The position numbers and the translations under genes are program-made. 64,000 nt of DNA, from the NCBI GenBank assembly GCA_030142905.1, contig JASJOG010000105.1, positions 1 to 64,000 of the forward strand. The letters are read 5' to 3'. The notes under the pieces were generated by a model. It was not told the origin of the DNA. It searched no databases and worked only from the letters and a program-made list of their open reading frames with translations. The stretch comes from Heliopora coerulea (lineage: Eukaryota; Cnidaria; Anthozoa; Scleralcyonacea; Helioporidae). This document shows positions 35,023 to 49,595 of the stretch, piece by piece (positions within the stretch are counted from its first letter, which is position 1; each line of letters begins with the position of its first letter).

Positions 35023-38000
35023 TCAGATATCATTTTCTGAGTATCGAGCTTGAAGATCGTTCATCTACTTCAATATATCCAAGCTCTCATGTTTCCTAAA
35101 CATCAAACTGCTTCAATCATTATGAATATATAGTGGCTTCCGCTTAGGTCGCACATATATATATCGAATTTTTAACTTAGCTCGCCATCTCAGTCTCGGT
35201 AGCTCAATGGTTAGAGCGTCTCACCGGTCATCAGAAGGTTGCGAGTTCTATCCCCGTCTGGGGCTCAGATATAATTTTCTGAGTATCGAGCTTGAAGATC
35301 GTTCATCTACTTCAGTATATCCAAGCTCTCATGTTTCCTAAACATCAAACTTCTTCAATCATTATCAATATATAGTGCCTTCCGCTTAGGTCGCACATAT
35401 ATATATCGAATTTGCTACTTAGCTCGCCATCTCAGTCTCTGTAGCTCAATGGTTAGAGCGTCTAACCGGTCATCAGAAGGTTGCGGGTTCGATCCCCGTC
35501 TGGAGCTCAGATATCATTTTCTGAGTATCGAGCTTGAAGATCGTTCATCTACTTCAATATATCCAAGCTCTCATGTTTCCTAAACATCAAACTTCTTCAA
35601 TCATTATAAATATATAGTGGCTGTTGCTTAGGTCGCACATATATATATCGAATTTGCAACTTAGCTCGCCATCTCAGTCTCGGTAGATCAATGGTTAGAG
35701 CGTCTAACCGGTCATCAGAAGGTTGCGGGTTCGATCCCCGTCTGGGGCTCAGATATCATTTTCTGATTGTCGAGCTTGAAGATCGTTCATCTACTTCAAT
35801 ATATCCAAGCTCTCATGTTTCCTAAACATCAAACTGCTTCAATCATTATCAATATATAGTGCCTTCCGCTTAGGTCGCACATATATATATCGAATTTGCA
35901 ACTTAGCTCACCATCTCAGTCTCGGTAGCTCAATGGTTAGAGCATCTAACCGGTCATCAAAAGGTTGCGGGTTCGATCCCCGTCTGGGGCTCAGATATCA
36001 TTTTCTGAGTATCGAGCTTGAAGATCGTTCATCTACTTCAATATATCCAAGATCTCATGTTTTCTAAACATCAAACTGCTTCAATCATTATCAATATATA
36101 GTGGCTTCCGCTTTGGTCGCACATATATATATCGAATTTCCAACTTAGCTCGCCATCTCAGTCTCGGTAGCTCAATGGTTACAGCGTCTAACCGGTCATT
36201 AGAAGGTTGCGGGTTCGATCCCCGTCTGGGGCTCAGATATAATTTTCTGAGTATCGAGCTTGAAGATCGTTGATCTACTTCAATATATCCAAGTTCTCAT
36301 GTTTCCTAAACATCAAACTGCTTCAATCATTATCAATATATAGTGGCTTCCGCTTAGGTCGCATATACATATATCGAATTTGCAACTTAGCTCGTCATCT
36401 CAGTCTCGGTAGCTCAATGATTAGAGCGTCTAACCGGTCATCAGAAGGTTGCGGGTTCGATCCCCGGTAGGAGCTCAGATATCATTTTCTGAGTATCGAG
36501 CTTGAAGATCGTTCATCTACTTCAATATAACCAAGCTCTCATGTTTCCTAAACATCAAACTGCTTCAATCATTATCAATATATAGTGGCTTCCGCTTAGG
36601 TCGCACATATATATATCGAATTTTCAACTTAGCTCGCCATCTCAGTCTCGGTAGCTCAATGGTTAGAGCGTCTAACCGATCATCAGAAGGTTGCGGGTTC
36701 GATCCCAGTCTTGGGCTCAGATATCATTTTCTGAGTATCGAGCTTGAAGATCGTTCATCTACTTCAGTATATCCAAGCTCTCATGTTTCCTAAACATCAA
36801 ACTGATTCAATCATTATCAATATAGAGTGGCTTCCGCTTAGGTCGCACATATATATATCGAATTTCCAACTTAGCTCGCCATCTCAATTTCGGTAGCTAA
36901 ATGGTTAGAGCGTCTAACCGGTCATCAGAAGGTTGCGGGTTCGATCCCCGTCTGTGGCTCAGATATCATTTTCTGAGTATCGAGCTTGAAGATCGTTCAT
37001 CTACTTCAATATATCCAAGCTCTCATGTTTCCTAAACATCAAACTGCTTCAATCATTATCAATATATAGTGGCTTCAGCTTAGGTCGCAAATAAATATAT
37101 CGAATTTGCAACTTAGCTCGCCATCTCAGTCTCGGTAGCTCAATGGTTAGACCGTCTAACCGGTCATGAGATAGTTGCGGGTTCAACCCCCGTCTGGGGC
37201 TCAGATATCATTTTCTTGTAATCGAGCATGATGATCGCTCATCTACTTCAATATATTCAAGCTCTCATGTTTCCTAAACATCAAACTGCTTCAATCATTA
37301 TCAATATATAGTAGCTTCCGCTTATGTCGCACATATATATATCGAAATTGCAATTTAGCTCACCATATCAGAGTCGGGAACTCAATGGTTATAGCGTCTA
37401 ACCGGTCATCAGAAGGTTGCGGGTTCGATCCCCGTCTGGGGCTCAGATATCATTTTCTGAGTATCGAGCTTGAAGATCTTTCATCTACTTCAATATATCC
37501 AAGCTCTCATGTTTCCTAAACATCAAACTGCTTCAATCATTATCAATATATAGTGGCTTCAGCTTAGGTCGTACATATATTTATCGAATTTGGTACTTAG
37601 CTCGCCATCTCAGTCTCGGTAGCTCAATGGTTAGAGCGTCTAAACGGTCATCAGAAGGTTGCGGGTTCAATCCCCGTCTGGGGCTCAGATATCATTTTCT
37701 GAGAATCGAGCTTGAAGATCGGTCATCTACTTCAATATATCCAAGCTCTCATGTTTCCTAAACATCAAACTGCTTAAATCATTATCAATATATATTGTGT
37801 CTTCCGCTTAGGTCGCACATATATATATCGAATTTGCAACTTAGCTCGCCATCTCAGTCTCGGGAGCTCAATGGTTAGAGCGTCTAACCGGTCATCAGAA
37901 GTTTGCGGGTTCGATCCCCGTCTGGGGCTCAGATATCATTTTCTGAGTATCGAGCTTGAAGATCGTTCATCTACTTCCATATATCCAAGCTCTCATGTTT

Positions 38001-41000
38001 CCTAAACATCAAACTGCTTCAATCATTATCAATATATAGTGGCTTCCGCTTAGGTAGCACATATATATATCGAATTTGCAACTTAGCTCGCCATCTCAGT
38101 CTCGGTAGCTCAATGGTTAGAGCGTCTAACCGGTCATCAGAATGTTGCGGGTTCGATCCCCGTCTGGGGCTCAGATATCATTTTCTGATTATCGAGCTTG
38201 AAGATCGTTCATCTACTTCAATATATCCAAGCTCTCATGTTTCCTAAACATCAAACTGCTTCAATCATTATCAATATATAGTGGCTTCCGCTTAGGTCGC
38301 ACATATATATATCGAATTTTTAACTTAGCTCGCCATCTCAGTCTCGGTAGCTCAATGGTTAGAGCGTCTCACCGGTCATCAGAAGGTTGCGAGTTCGATC
38401 CCCGTCTGGGGCTCAGATATAATTTTCTGAGTATCGAGCTTGAAGATCGTTCATCTACTTCAGTATATCCAAGCTGTCATGTTTCCTAAACATCAAACTT
38501 CTTCAATCATTATCAATATATAGTGGCTTCCGCTTAGGTCGCACATATATATATCGAATTTGCAACTTAGCTCGACATTTCAATTTCGGTAGCTCAATGG
38601 TTAGAGCGTCTAACCGGTCTTCAGAAGGTTGCGGGTTCGATCCCCGTCTGGGGCTCAGATATCATTTTCTGAGTATCGAGCTTGAAGATCGTTCATCTAC
38701 TTCAGTATATCCAAGCCCTCATGTTTCCTAAACATCAAACTGCTTCAATCATTATCAATATATAGTGGCTTCCGCTTAGGTCGCACTTATATATATCGAA
38801 TTTGCAACTTAGCTCGCTATCTCAGTCTCGGTAGCTCAATGGTTAGAGCTTCTAACCGGTTATCAGAAGGTTGCGGGTTCGATCCCCGTTGGGGCTCAGA
38901 TATCATTTTCTGAGTATCGAGCTTGAAGATCGTTCATCTACTACAATATATCCAAGTTCTCATGTTTCCTAAACATCAAACTGCTTCAATCATTATCAAT
39001 ATATAGTGGCTTCAGCTTAGGTCGTACATATATTTATCGAATTTGGTACTTAGCTCGCCATCTCAGTCTCGGTAGCTCAATGGTTAGAGCGTCTAAACGG
39101 TCATCAGAAGGTTGCGGGTTCAATCCCCGTCTGGGGCTCAGATATCATTTTCTGAGAATCGAGCTTGAAGATCGGTCATCTACTTCAATATATCCAAGCT
39201 CTCATGTTTCCTAAACATCAAACTGCTTAAATCATTATCAATATATAGTGTCTTCCGCTTAGGTCGCACATATATATATCGAATTTGCAACTTAGCTCGC
39301 CATCTCAGTCTCGGGAGCTCAATGGTTAGAGCGTCTAACCGGTCATCAGAAGGTTGCGGGTTCGATCCCCGTCTGGGGCTCAGATATCATTTTCTGAGTA
39401 TCGAGCTTGAAGATCGTTCATCTACTTCCATATATCCAAGCTCTCATGTTTCCTAAACATCAAACTGCTTCAATCATTATCAATATATAGTGGCTTCCGC
39501 TTAGGTAGCACATATATATATCGAATTTGCAACTTAGCTCGCCATCTCACTCTCGGTAGCTCAATGGTTAGAGCGTCTAACCGGCTATCAGAAGGTTGCG
39601 GGTTCGATCCTCGTCTGGGGCTCAGATATCATTTTCTGATTATCGAGCTTGAAGATCGTTCATCTACTTCAATATATCCAATCTCTCATGTTTCCTAAAC
39701 ATCAAACTGCTTCAATCATTATCAATATATAGTGACTTCCGCTTAGGTTGTACATATATTTATTGAATTTGGTACTTAGCTCGCCATCTCAGTCTCGGTA
39801 GCTCAATGGTTAGAGCGTCTAACCGGTCATCAGAAGGTTGCGGGTTCAATCCCCGTCTGGGGCTCAGATATCATTTTCTGAGTATCGAGCTTGAAGATCG
39901 TTCATCTACTTCAATATTTCCAAGCTCTCATGTTTCCTAAACTACAAACTTCTTCAATCACTATCAATATATAGTGGCTTCCGCTTAGGTCGCACATTTA
40001 TATATCGAATTTGCTACTTAGATCGCCATCTCAGTCCCGGTAGCTCAATGGTTAGAGCGTCTAACCGGTCATCAGAAGGTTGTGGGTTCGATCCCCGTCT
40101 GGGGCTCAGATATCATTTTCTGAGTATCGAGCTTGAAGATCGTTCATCTACTTCAATATATCGAAGCTCTCATGTTTCCTAAACATCAAACTGCTTCAAT
40201 CATTATCAATATATAATGGCTTCCGATTAAGTCGCTCATATATATATCGAATTTGCAACTTAGCTCGCCATCTCAGTCTCGGTAGCTCAATGGTTAGAGC
40301 GTGTAACCGGTCATCGGAAGGTTGCGGGTTCGATCCCCGTCTGGGGCTCAGATATCATTTTCTGAGTGTCGAGCTTGAAGATCGTTCATCTACTTCAATA
40401 TATCCAAGCTCTCATGTTTCCTAAACATCAAACTGCTTCAATCATTATCAATATATAGTGGATTCCGCTTAGGTCGCACATATATATATATCGAATTTGC
40501 AACTTAGCTCGCCATCTCAGTCTCGATAGCTCAATGGTTAGAGCGTCTAACCGGTCATCAGAAGGTTGCGGGTTCGATCCCCGTCTGGGGCTCAGATATC
40601 ATTTTCTGATTATCGAGCTTGAAGATCGTTCATCTACTTCAATATATCCAAGCTCTCATGTTTCCTAAACATCAAACTGCTTCAATCATTATCAATATAT
40701 AGTGGCTTCCGCTTAGGTTGTACATATATTTATTGAATTTGGTACTTAGCTCGCCATCTCAGTCTCGGTAGCTCAATGGTTAGAGCGTCTAACCGGTCAT
40801 CAGAAGGTTGCGGGTTCGATCCCCGTCTGGGGCTCAGATATCATTTTCTGAGTATCGAGCTTGAAGATCGTTCATCTACTTCAATATATCCAAGCTCTCA
40901 TGTTTCCTAAACATCAAACTGCTTCAATCATTATCGATATATAGTGGCTTCCGCTTAGGTCGCACATATATATATCGAATTTTTAACTTAGCTCGCCATC

Positions 41001-42335
41001 TCAGTCTCGGTAGCTCAATGGTTAGAGCGTCTCACCGGTTATCAGAAGGTTGCGAGTTCGATCCCCGTCTGGGGCTCAGATATAATTTTCTGAGTATCGA
41101 GCTTGAAGATCGTTCATCTACTTCAGTATATCCAAGCTCTCATGTTTCCTAAACATCAAACTTCTTCAATCATTATCAATATATAGTGGCTTCCGCTTAG
41201 GTCGAACATATATATATCGAATTTGCAACTTAGCTCGCCATTTCAATTTCGGTAGCTCAATGGTTAGAGCGTCTAACCGGTCTTCAGAAGGTTGCGGGTT
41301 CGATCCCCGTCTGGGGCTCAGATATCATTTTCTGAGTATCGTGCTTGAAGATCGTTCATCTACTTCAGTATATCCAAGCCCTCATGTTTCCTAAACATCA
41401 AACTGCTTCAATCATTATCAATATATAGTGGCTTCCGCTTAGGTCGCACTTATATATATCGAATTTGCAACTTAGCTCGCTATCTCAGTCTCGGTAGCTC
41501 AATGGTTAGAGCTTCTAACCGGTCATCAGAAGGTTGCGGATTCGATCCCCGTTGGGGCTCAGATATCATTTTCTGAGTATCGAGCTTGAAGATCGTTCAT
41601 CTACTACAATATATCCAAGTTCTCATGTTTCCTAAACATCAAACTGCTTCAATCATTATCAATATATAGTGGCATCCGCTTAGGTCGCACATATATATAT
41701 ATCGAATTTGCAACTTAGCTCTCCATCTCAGTCTCGGTAGATCAATGGTTAGAGCGTCTAACCGGTCATCAGAAGGTTGCGGGTTCGATCCCCGTCTGGG
41801 GCTCAGATATCATTTTCTGAGTATCGAGCTTGAAGATCGTTCATCTACTTCAATATATCCAAGCTCTCATGTTTCCTAAACATCAAACTGCTTCAATCAT
41901 TATCAATATATAGTGGCTTCCGCTTAGGTCGCACATATATATATCGAATTTGCAACTTAGCTCGCCATCTCAGTCTTGGGAGCTCAATGGTTTGAGCGGC
42001 TAACCGGTCATCAGAAGTTTGCGGGTTCGATCCCCGTCTGGGACTCAGATATCATTTTCTGAGTATCGAATTTGAAAATCGTTCATCTACTTCAATATAT
42101 CCAAGCTCTCATGTTTCCTAAACATCAAACTGCTTCAATCATTATCAATATATAGTGGCTTCCGCTTAGGTCGCACATATATATATCGAATTTGCAACTT
42201 TGCTCGCCATCTCAGTCTAGGGAGCTTAATGGTTAGAGCGTCTAACCGGTCATCAGAAAGTTGCGGGTTCGATCCCTGTCTAGGGCTCAGATATCATTTT
42301 CTGAGTATCGAGCTTGAAGATCGTTCATCTACTTT

Positions 42336-43108
42336 AATCGTCTATTCTCGACGAGATAAAGCGTTTTTCACGAGTTTGAGCAATTTTCACAGCAACTCGT
42401 CGAATTAGAAGAAATTCGATTTGTTTTATTGTGTTTGGGTGGAATAAGATTATTTTATAAGGTTTGGGAAAGTTTGGCACACCTATTTGGTTATCAAGCA
42501 CTTCTAACTATAGTTATGGCTTTTAGGCGTTATAAGGCTTAATTGTGCAATTTCTAAACATGGCCATATTTTCCTTAGTACTGCTCCAATCAATAAACTA
42601 ATGCTTTTATTCTTTTCTCTCTCTCGAAAAGATCATTTTACAAGCATTAACGAGGTTTGGCAAACATTCGACAAATAGAGGTAACTGATGCCACCACTGC
42701 TTCACTCTTCGTCTAAGTAATCGTCTTATCTCGACGAGATAAAGCGTTTTTCACGAGTTTGAAAAAATTTCACAGCAACTCGTCGAATGCATGAAATTCG
42801 ATTTGTTTTATGATATTTGGTGGGAAAGAAGATTTTAGAAGGTTTGGGAAAGTTTGGCACACCTATTTGGTTTTGAAGCACTTCTAACCATAGTTATGGC
42901 TTCTAGGCGTTTTAAGGCTAAATTGTGCAATTTCTAAACATGGCCATATTTTCTTTAGTACTGCTCCAATCAATAAACTAAGCTTTTATTCTCTTCTCTC
43001 AATTGAAAAGATCATTTTACAATCATTAGCGAGTTTGGCAAACATTCGACAAATGCAGGTAACTGATGCCACCGCTGCTTCACTCTTCGTCTAAGTAATG
43101 GTCTTATC
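42336..43108 (+). repeat. Diverged family C-like satellite, two units of ~383 bp
   Basis: Two tandem units related to family C but clearly diverged. They share CGAGATAAAGCG, CAACTCGTCGAAT, ATTCGATTTGTTTTA, GCCATATTTT and CGAGGTTTGGCAAAC. Bounded on the left by the family B end GTTCATCTACTTT and on the right by the family B end AGTTTGATGTTTAGG (reverse orientation). It looks like a fragment of host satellite between two separate family B blocks. No gene. Confidence 0.85.
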
Positions 43109-46100
43109 AGTTTGATGTTTAGGAAACATGAGAGCTTGGATATATTGAAGTAGATGAACGATCTTCAAGCTCGATACTCAGAAAATGATATCTGAGCCCC
43201 AGACGGGGATCGAACCCGCAACCTTCTGATGACCGGTTAGACGCTTCAACCATTGAGCTACCGAGACTGAGATGGCGAGCTAAGTTGCAAATTCGATATA
43301 TATATGTGCGACCTAAGCGGAAGCCACTATATATTGATAATGATTGAAGCAGTTTGATGTTTAGGAAACATGAGAGCTTGGATATATTGAAATAGATGAA
43401 CGATCTTCAAGCTCGATACTCAGAAAATGATATCTGAGCCCCAGACAGGGATCGAACCCGCAACCTTCTGATGACCGGTTAGACGCTCTAACCATTGAGC
43501 TACCGAGACTGAGATGGCGAGCTAAGTTGCAAATTCGATATATATATGTGCGACCTAAGCGGAAGCCACTATATATTGATAATGATTGAAGCAGTTTGAT
43601 GTTTAGGAAACATGAGAGCTTGGATATATTGAAGTAGATGAACGATCTTCAAGCTCGATACTCAGAAAATGATATCTGAGCCCCAGACGGGGATCGAACC
43701 CGCAACCTTCTGATGACCGGTTAGACGCTTCAACCATTGAGCTACCGAGACTGAGATGGCGAGCTAAAATGCAAATTCGATATATATATGTGCGACCTAA
43801 GCGGAAGCCACTATATATTGATAATGATTGAAGCAGTTTGATGTTTAGGAAACATGAGAGCTTGGATATATTGAAGTAGATGAACGATCTTCAAGCTCGA
43901 TACTCAGAAAATGATATCTGAGCCCCAGACAGGGATCGAACCCGCAACCTTCTGATGACCGGTTAGACGCTCTAACCATTGAGCTACCGAGACTGAGATG
44001 GCGAGCTAAGTTGCAAATTCGATATATATATGTGCGACCTAAGCGGAAGCCACTATATATTGATAATGATTGAAGCAGTTTGATGTTTAGGAAACATGAG
44101 AGCTTGGATATATTGAAGTAGATGAACGATCTTCAAGCTCGATACTCAGAAAATGATATCTGAACACCAAACAGGGATCGAACAGCAACCTTCTGATTAC
44201 CGGTTAGACGCTCTAACCATTTAGCTACCGAGACTGAGATGGCGAGCTAAGTTGCAAATTCGATATATATATGTGCGACCTAAGCGGAAGCCACTATATA
44301 TTGATAATGATTGAAGCAGTTTGATGTTTAGGAAACATGAGAGCTTGGATATATTGAAGTAGATGAACGATCTTCAAGCTCGATACTCAGAAAATGATAT
44401 CTGAACACGAAACAGGGATCGAACAGCAACCTTCTGATGACCGGTTAGACGCTCTAACCATTTAGCTACCGAGACGGAGATGGCGAGCTAAGTTGCAAAT
44501 TCGATATATATATGTGCGACCTAAGCGGAAGCCACTATATATTGATAATGATTGCAGCAGTTTGATGTTTAGGAAACATGAGAGCTTGGATATATTGAAG
44601 TAGATGAACGATCTTCAAGCTCGATACTCAGAAAATGATATCTGAGCCCTAGACGGGGATCGAACCCGCAACCTTCTGATGACCGGTTAGACGCTCTAAC
44701 CATTGAGCTACCGAGACTGAGATGGCGAGATAAGTTGCAAATTCGATATATATATATGTGCGACCTAAGCGGAAGCCACTATATATTCATAATGATTGAA
44801 GCGGTTTGATGTTTAGGAAACATGAGAGCTTGGATATATTGAAGTAGATGAACGATCTTCAAGCTCGATACTCAGAAAATGATATCTGAGCCCGAGACGG
44901 GGATCGAACCCGCAACCTTCTGATGACCGGTTAGACGCTCTAACCATTGAGCTACCGAGACTGAGATGGCGAGCTAAGTTGCAAATTCGATATATATATG
45001 TGCGACCTTAGCGGAAGCAACTATATATTGATAATGATTGAAGCAGTTTGATGTTTAGGAAAAATGAGAGCTTGGATATATTGAAGTAGATGAACGATCT
45101 TCAAGCTCGATACTCAGAAAATGATATCTGAGCCCCAGACGGTTATCCAACCGCAACCTTCTGATGACCGGTTAGACGCTCTAACCATTGAGCTACCGAG
45201 ACTGAGATGGCGAGCTAAGTTGCAAATTCGATATATATATATGTGCGACCTAACCGGAAGCCACTATATATTGATAATGATTGAAGCAGTTTGATGTTTA
45301 GGAAACATGAGAGCTTGGATATATTGAAGTAGATGAACGATCTTCAAGCTCGATACACAGAAAATGATATCTGAGCCCCAGACGGGGATCGAACCCGCAA
45401 CCTTCTGATGACCGGTTAGACGCTCTAACCATTGAGCTCCCGAGACTGAGATGGCGAGCTAAGTTGAAAATTCGATATATATATGTGCGACCTAAGCGGA
45501 AGCCACTATATATTGATAATGATTGAAGCAGTTTGATGTTTAAGAAACATGAGAGCTTGGATATATTGAAGTAGATGAACGATTTCAAGCTCGATACTCA
45601 GAAAATGATATCTGAGCCCCAGACGGGATCGAACCCGCAAGCTTCTGATGACCGGTTAGACGCTCTAACCATTGAGCTACCGAGACTGAGATGGCGAGCT
45701 AAGTTGCAAATTCGATATATATATGTGCGACCTAAGCGGAAGCCACTATATATTGATAATGATTGAAGCAGTTTGATGTTTAGGAAACATGAGAGCTTGG
45801 ATATATTGAAGTAGATGAACGATCTTCAAGCTCGATACTCAGAAAATGATATCTGAGCCCCAGACGGGGATCGAACCCGCAACCTTCTGATGACCGGTTA
45901 GACGCTCTAACCATTGAGCTCCCGAGACTGAGATGGCGAGCTAAGTTGCAAATTCGATATATATATGTGCGACCTAAGCGGAAGCCACTATATATTCATA
46001 ATGATTGAAGCAGTTTGATGTTTAAGAAACATGAGAGCTTGGATATATTGAAGTAGATGAACGATTTCAAGCTCGATACTCAGAAATTGATATCTGAGCC

Positions 46101-49100
46101 CAAGACGGGGATCGAACCCGCAACCTTCTGATGACCGGTTAGACGCTCTAACCATTGAGCTACCGAGACTGAGATGGCGAGCTAAGTTGCAAATTCGATA
46201 TATATATATGTGCGACCTAAGCGGAAGCCACTATATATTCAAAATAATTGAAGCAGTTTGATGTTTAGGAAACATGAGAGCTTGGATATATTGAAGTAGA
46301 TGAACGATCTTCAAGCTCGATACTCAGAAAATGATATCTGAGCCCCAGACGGGGATCGAACCCGCAACCTTCTGATGACCGGTTAGACGCTCTAACCATT
46401 GAGCTCCCGAGACTGAGATGGCGAGCTAAGTTGCAAATTCGATATATATATGTGCGACCTAAGCGGAAGCCACTATATATTCATAATGATTGAAGCAGTT
46501 TGATGTTTAAGAAACATGAGAGCTTGGATATATTGAAGTAGATGAACGATTTCAAGCTCGATACTCAGAAATTGATATCTGAGCCCAAGACGGGGATCGA
46601 ACCCGCAACCTTCTGATGACCGGTTAGACGCTCTAACCATTGAGCTACCGAGACTGAGATGGCGAGCTAAGTTGCAAATTCGATATATATATATGTGCGA
46701 CCTAAGCGGAAGCCACTATATATTCAAAATGATTGAAGCAGTTTGATGTTTAGGAAACATGAGAGCTTGGATATATTGAAGTAGATGAACGATCTTCAAG
46801 CTCGATACTCAGAAAATGATATCTGAGCCCCTGACTGGGATCGAACCCACAACCTTCTAATGACCGGTTAGACGCTCTAACCATTGAGCTACCGAGACTG
46901 AGATGACGAGCTAAGTTGCAAATTCGATATATATATGTGCGACATAAGCGGAAGCCACTATATATTGATAATGATTGAAGCAGTTTGATGTTTAGGAAAC
47001 ATGAGAGCTTGGATATATTGAAGTAGATGAACGATCTTCAAGCTCGATACTCAGAAATTGATATCTGAGCCCCAGACGGGGATCGAACCCGCAACCTTCT
47101 GATGACCGGTTAGACGCTCTAACCATTGAGCTCCCGAGACTGAGATGGCGAGCTAAGTTGCAAATTCGATATATATATGTGCGACCTAAGCGGAAGCCAC
47201 TATATATTCATAATGATTGAAGCAGTTTGATGTTTAAGAAACATGAGAGCTTGGATATATTGAAGTAGATGAACGATCTTCAAGCTCGATACTCAGAAAA
47301 TGATATCTGAGCCCCTGACGGGGATCGAACCCACAACCTTCTAATGACCGGTTAGACGCTCTAACCATTGAGCTACCGAGACTGAGATGACGAGCTAAGT
47401 TGCAAATTCGATATATATATGTGCGACATAAGCGGAAGCCACTATATATTGATAATGATTGAAGCAGTTTGATGTTTAGGAAACATGAGAGCTTGGATAT
47501 ATTGAAGTAGATGAACGATCTTCAAGCTCGATACTCAGAAAATGATATCTGAGCCCCAGACGGGGATCGAACCCGCAACCTTCTGATGACCGGTTAGACG
47601 CTCTAACCATTGAGCTCCCGAGACTGAGATGGCGAGCTAAGTTGCAAATTCGATATATATATGTGCGACCTAAGCGGAAGCCACTATATATTCATAATGA
47701 TTGAAGCAGTTTGATGTTTAGGAAACATGAGAGCTTGGATATATTGAAGTAGATGAACGATTTCAAGCTCGATACTCAGAAATTGATATCTGAGCCCAAG
47801 ACGGGGATCGAACCCGCAACCTTCTGATGACCGGTTAGACGCTCTAACCATTGAGCTACCGAGACTGAGATGGCGAGCTAAGTTGCAAATTCGATATATA
47901 TATATGTGCGACCTAAGCGGAAGCCACTATATATTCATAATGATTGAAGCAGTTTGATGTTTAGGAAATATGAGAGCTTGGATATATTGAAGTAGATGAA
48001 CGATCTTCAAGCTCGATACTCAGAAAATGATATCTGAGCCCCTGACGGGGATCGAACCCACAACCTTCTAATGACCGGTTAGACGCTCTAACCATTGAGC
48101 TACCGAGACTGAGATGACGAGCTAAGTTGCAAATTCGATATATATATGTGCGACATAAGCGGAAGCCACTATATATTGATAATGATTGAAGCAGTTTGAT
48201 GTTTAGGAAACATGAGAGCTTGGATATATTGAAGTAGATGAACGATCTTCAAGCTCGATACTCAGAAAATGATATCTGAGCCCCAGACGGGGATCGAACC
48301 CACAACCTTCTGATGACCGGTTAGTCGCTCTAACCATTGAGCTCCCGAGACTGAGATGGCGAGCTAAGTTGCAAATTCGATATATATATGTGCGACCTAA
48401 GCGGAAGCCACTATATATTCATAATGATTGAAGCAGTTTGATGTTTAAGAAACATGAGAGCTTGGATATATTGAAGTAGATGAACGATTTCAAGCTCGAT
48501 ACTCAGAAATTGATATCTGAGCCCAAGACGGGGATCGAAACCGCAACCTTCTGATGACCGGTTAGACGCTCTAACCATTGAGCTACCGAGACTGAGATGG
48601 CGAGCTAAGTTGCAAATTCGATATATATATATGTGCGACCTAAGCGGAAGCCACTATATATTCATAATGATTGAAGCAGTTTGATGTTTAGGAAACATTA
48701 GAGCTTGGATATATTGAAGTAGATGAACGATCTTCAAGCTCGATACTCAGAAAATGATATCTGAGCCCCAGACGGGGATCGAACCCACAATCTTCTAATG
48801 ACCGGTTAGACGCTCTAACCATTGAGATTCCGAGACTGAGATGGCGAGCTAAGTTGCAAATTCGATATATATATTTGCGACATAAGCGGAAGCCACTATA
48901 TATTGATAATGATTGAAGCAGTTTGATGTTTAGGAAACATGAGAGCTTGGATATATTGAAGTAGATGAACGATCTTCAAGCTCGATACTCAGAAAATGAT
49001 ATCTGAGCTCTAGACGGGGATCGAACCCGCAACCTTCTGATGACCGGTTAGACGCTCTAACCATTGAGCTCCCGAGACTGAGATGGCGAGCTAAGTTGCA

Positions 49101-49595
49101 AATTCGATATATATATGTGCGACCTAAGCGGAAGCCACTAAATATTCATAATGATTGAAGCAGTTTGATGTTTAGGAAACATGAAAGCTTGGATATATTG
49201 AAGTAGATGAACGATCTTCAAGCTCAATACTCAGAAAATGATATCTGAGCCCGAGACGGGGATCGAACCCGCAACCTTCTGATGACCGGTTAGACGCTCT
49301 AACCATTGAGCTACCGAGACTGAGATGGCGAGCTAAGTTGCAAATTCTATATATATATGTGCGACCTAAGCGGAAGCCACTATATATTGATAATGATTGA
49401 AGCAGTTAGATGTTTAGGAAACATCAGAGCTTGGATATATTGAAGTAGATGAACGATCTTCAAGCTCGATACTCAGAAAATGATATCTGAGCCCCAGACG
49501 GCGATCGAACCCGCAACCTTGTGATGACCGGTTAGACGCTCTAACCATTGAGCTACCGAGACTGAGATGGCGAGCTAAGTTGCAAATTCGATATA
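43109..49595 (-). repeat. Family B tRNA-like array, minus orientation (~27 units)
   Basis: About 27 units in reverse orientation. From about 45,300 to 48,700 units alternate as a two-unit higher-order repeat (~486 bp). One type has TTTAAGAAACATGAG, CGATTTCAAGC and GAGCCCAAGACGG; the other has GAGCTCCCGAGAC. Around 44,160 and 44,400 two units have a damaged T arm (ATCGAACAGCAACC). The array starts at AGTTTGATGTTTAGG. It ends by switching orientation inside the TA run (CGATATATTTAGCTC). Confidence 0.92.

Larger units (their letters stand above)
17530..42335 (+). repeat. Family B tRNA-like satellite array, plus orientation (~100 units of ~243 bp)
   Basis: Each unit contains, in order: a TATATATA run of variable length, a ~29-bp spacer (TCGAATTTGCAACTTAGC...), a 72-nt tRNA-like module, and a stem-loop CTCAGA/TCTGAG with an 8-nt loop TATCATTT. 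These are followed by GTATCGAGCTTGAAGATCG, a TTGAAG/CTTCAA inverted repeat, an ATGTTT-CCT-AAACAT hairpin, and CAATCATTATCAATATATAGTGGCTTCC. Length varies mainly in the TA run. The start of the array is degenerate (TTTTGTGAGTTTCG). The right end stops at GTTCATCTACTTT. Frames reading through the units reflect periodicity, not genes. Confidence 0.93.

Noticed and set aside
43200..43265. Hammerhead ribozyme core (CTGATGA on the minus strand of each family B unit)
   Set aside because: CTGATGA is followed by a 7-bp hairpin, but the required GAAA and third stem are missing. The motif is simply the reverse of the anticodon arm.
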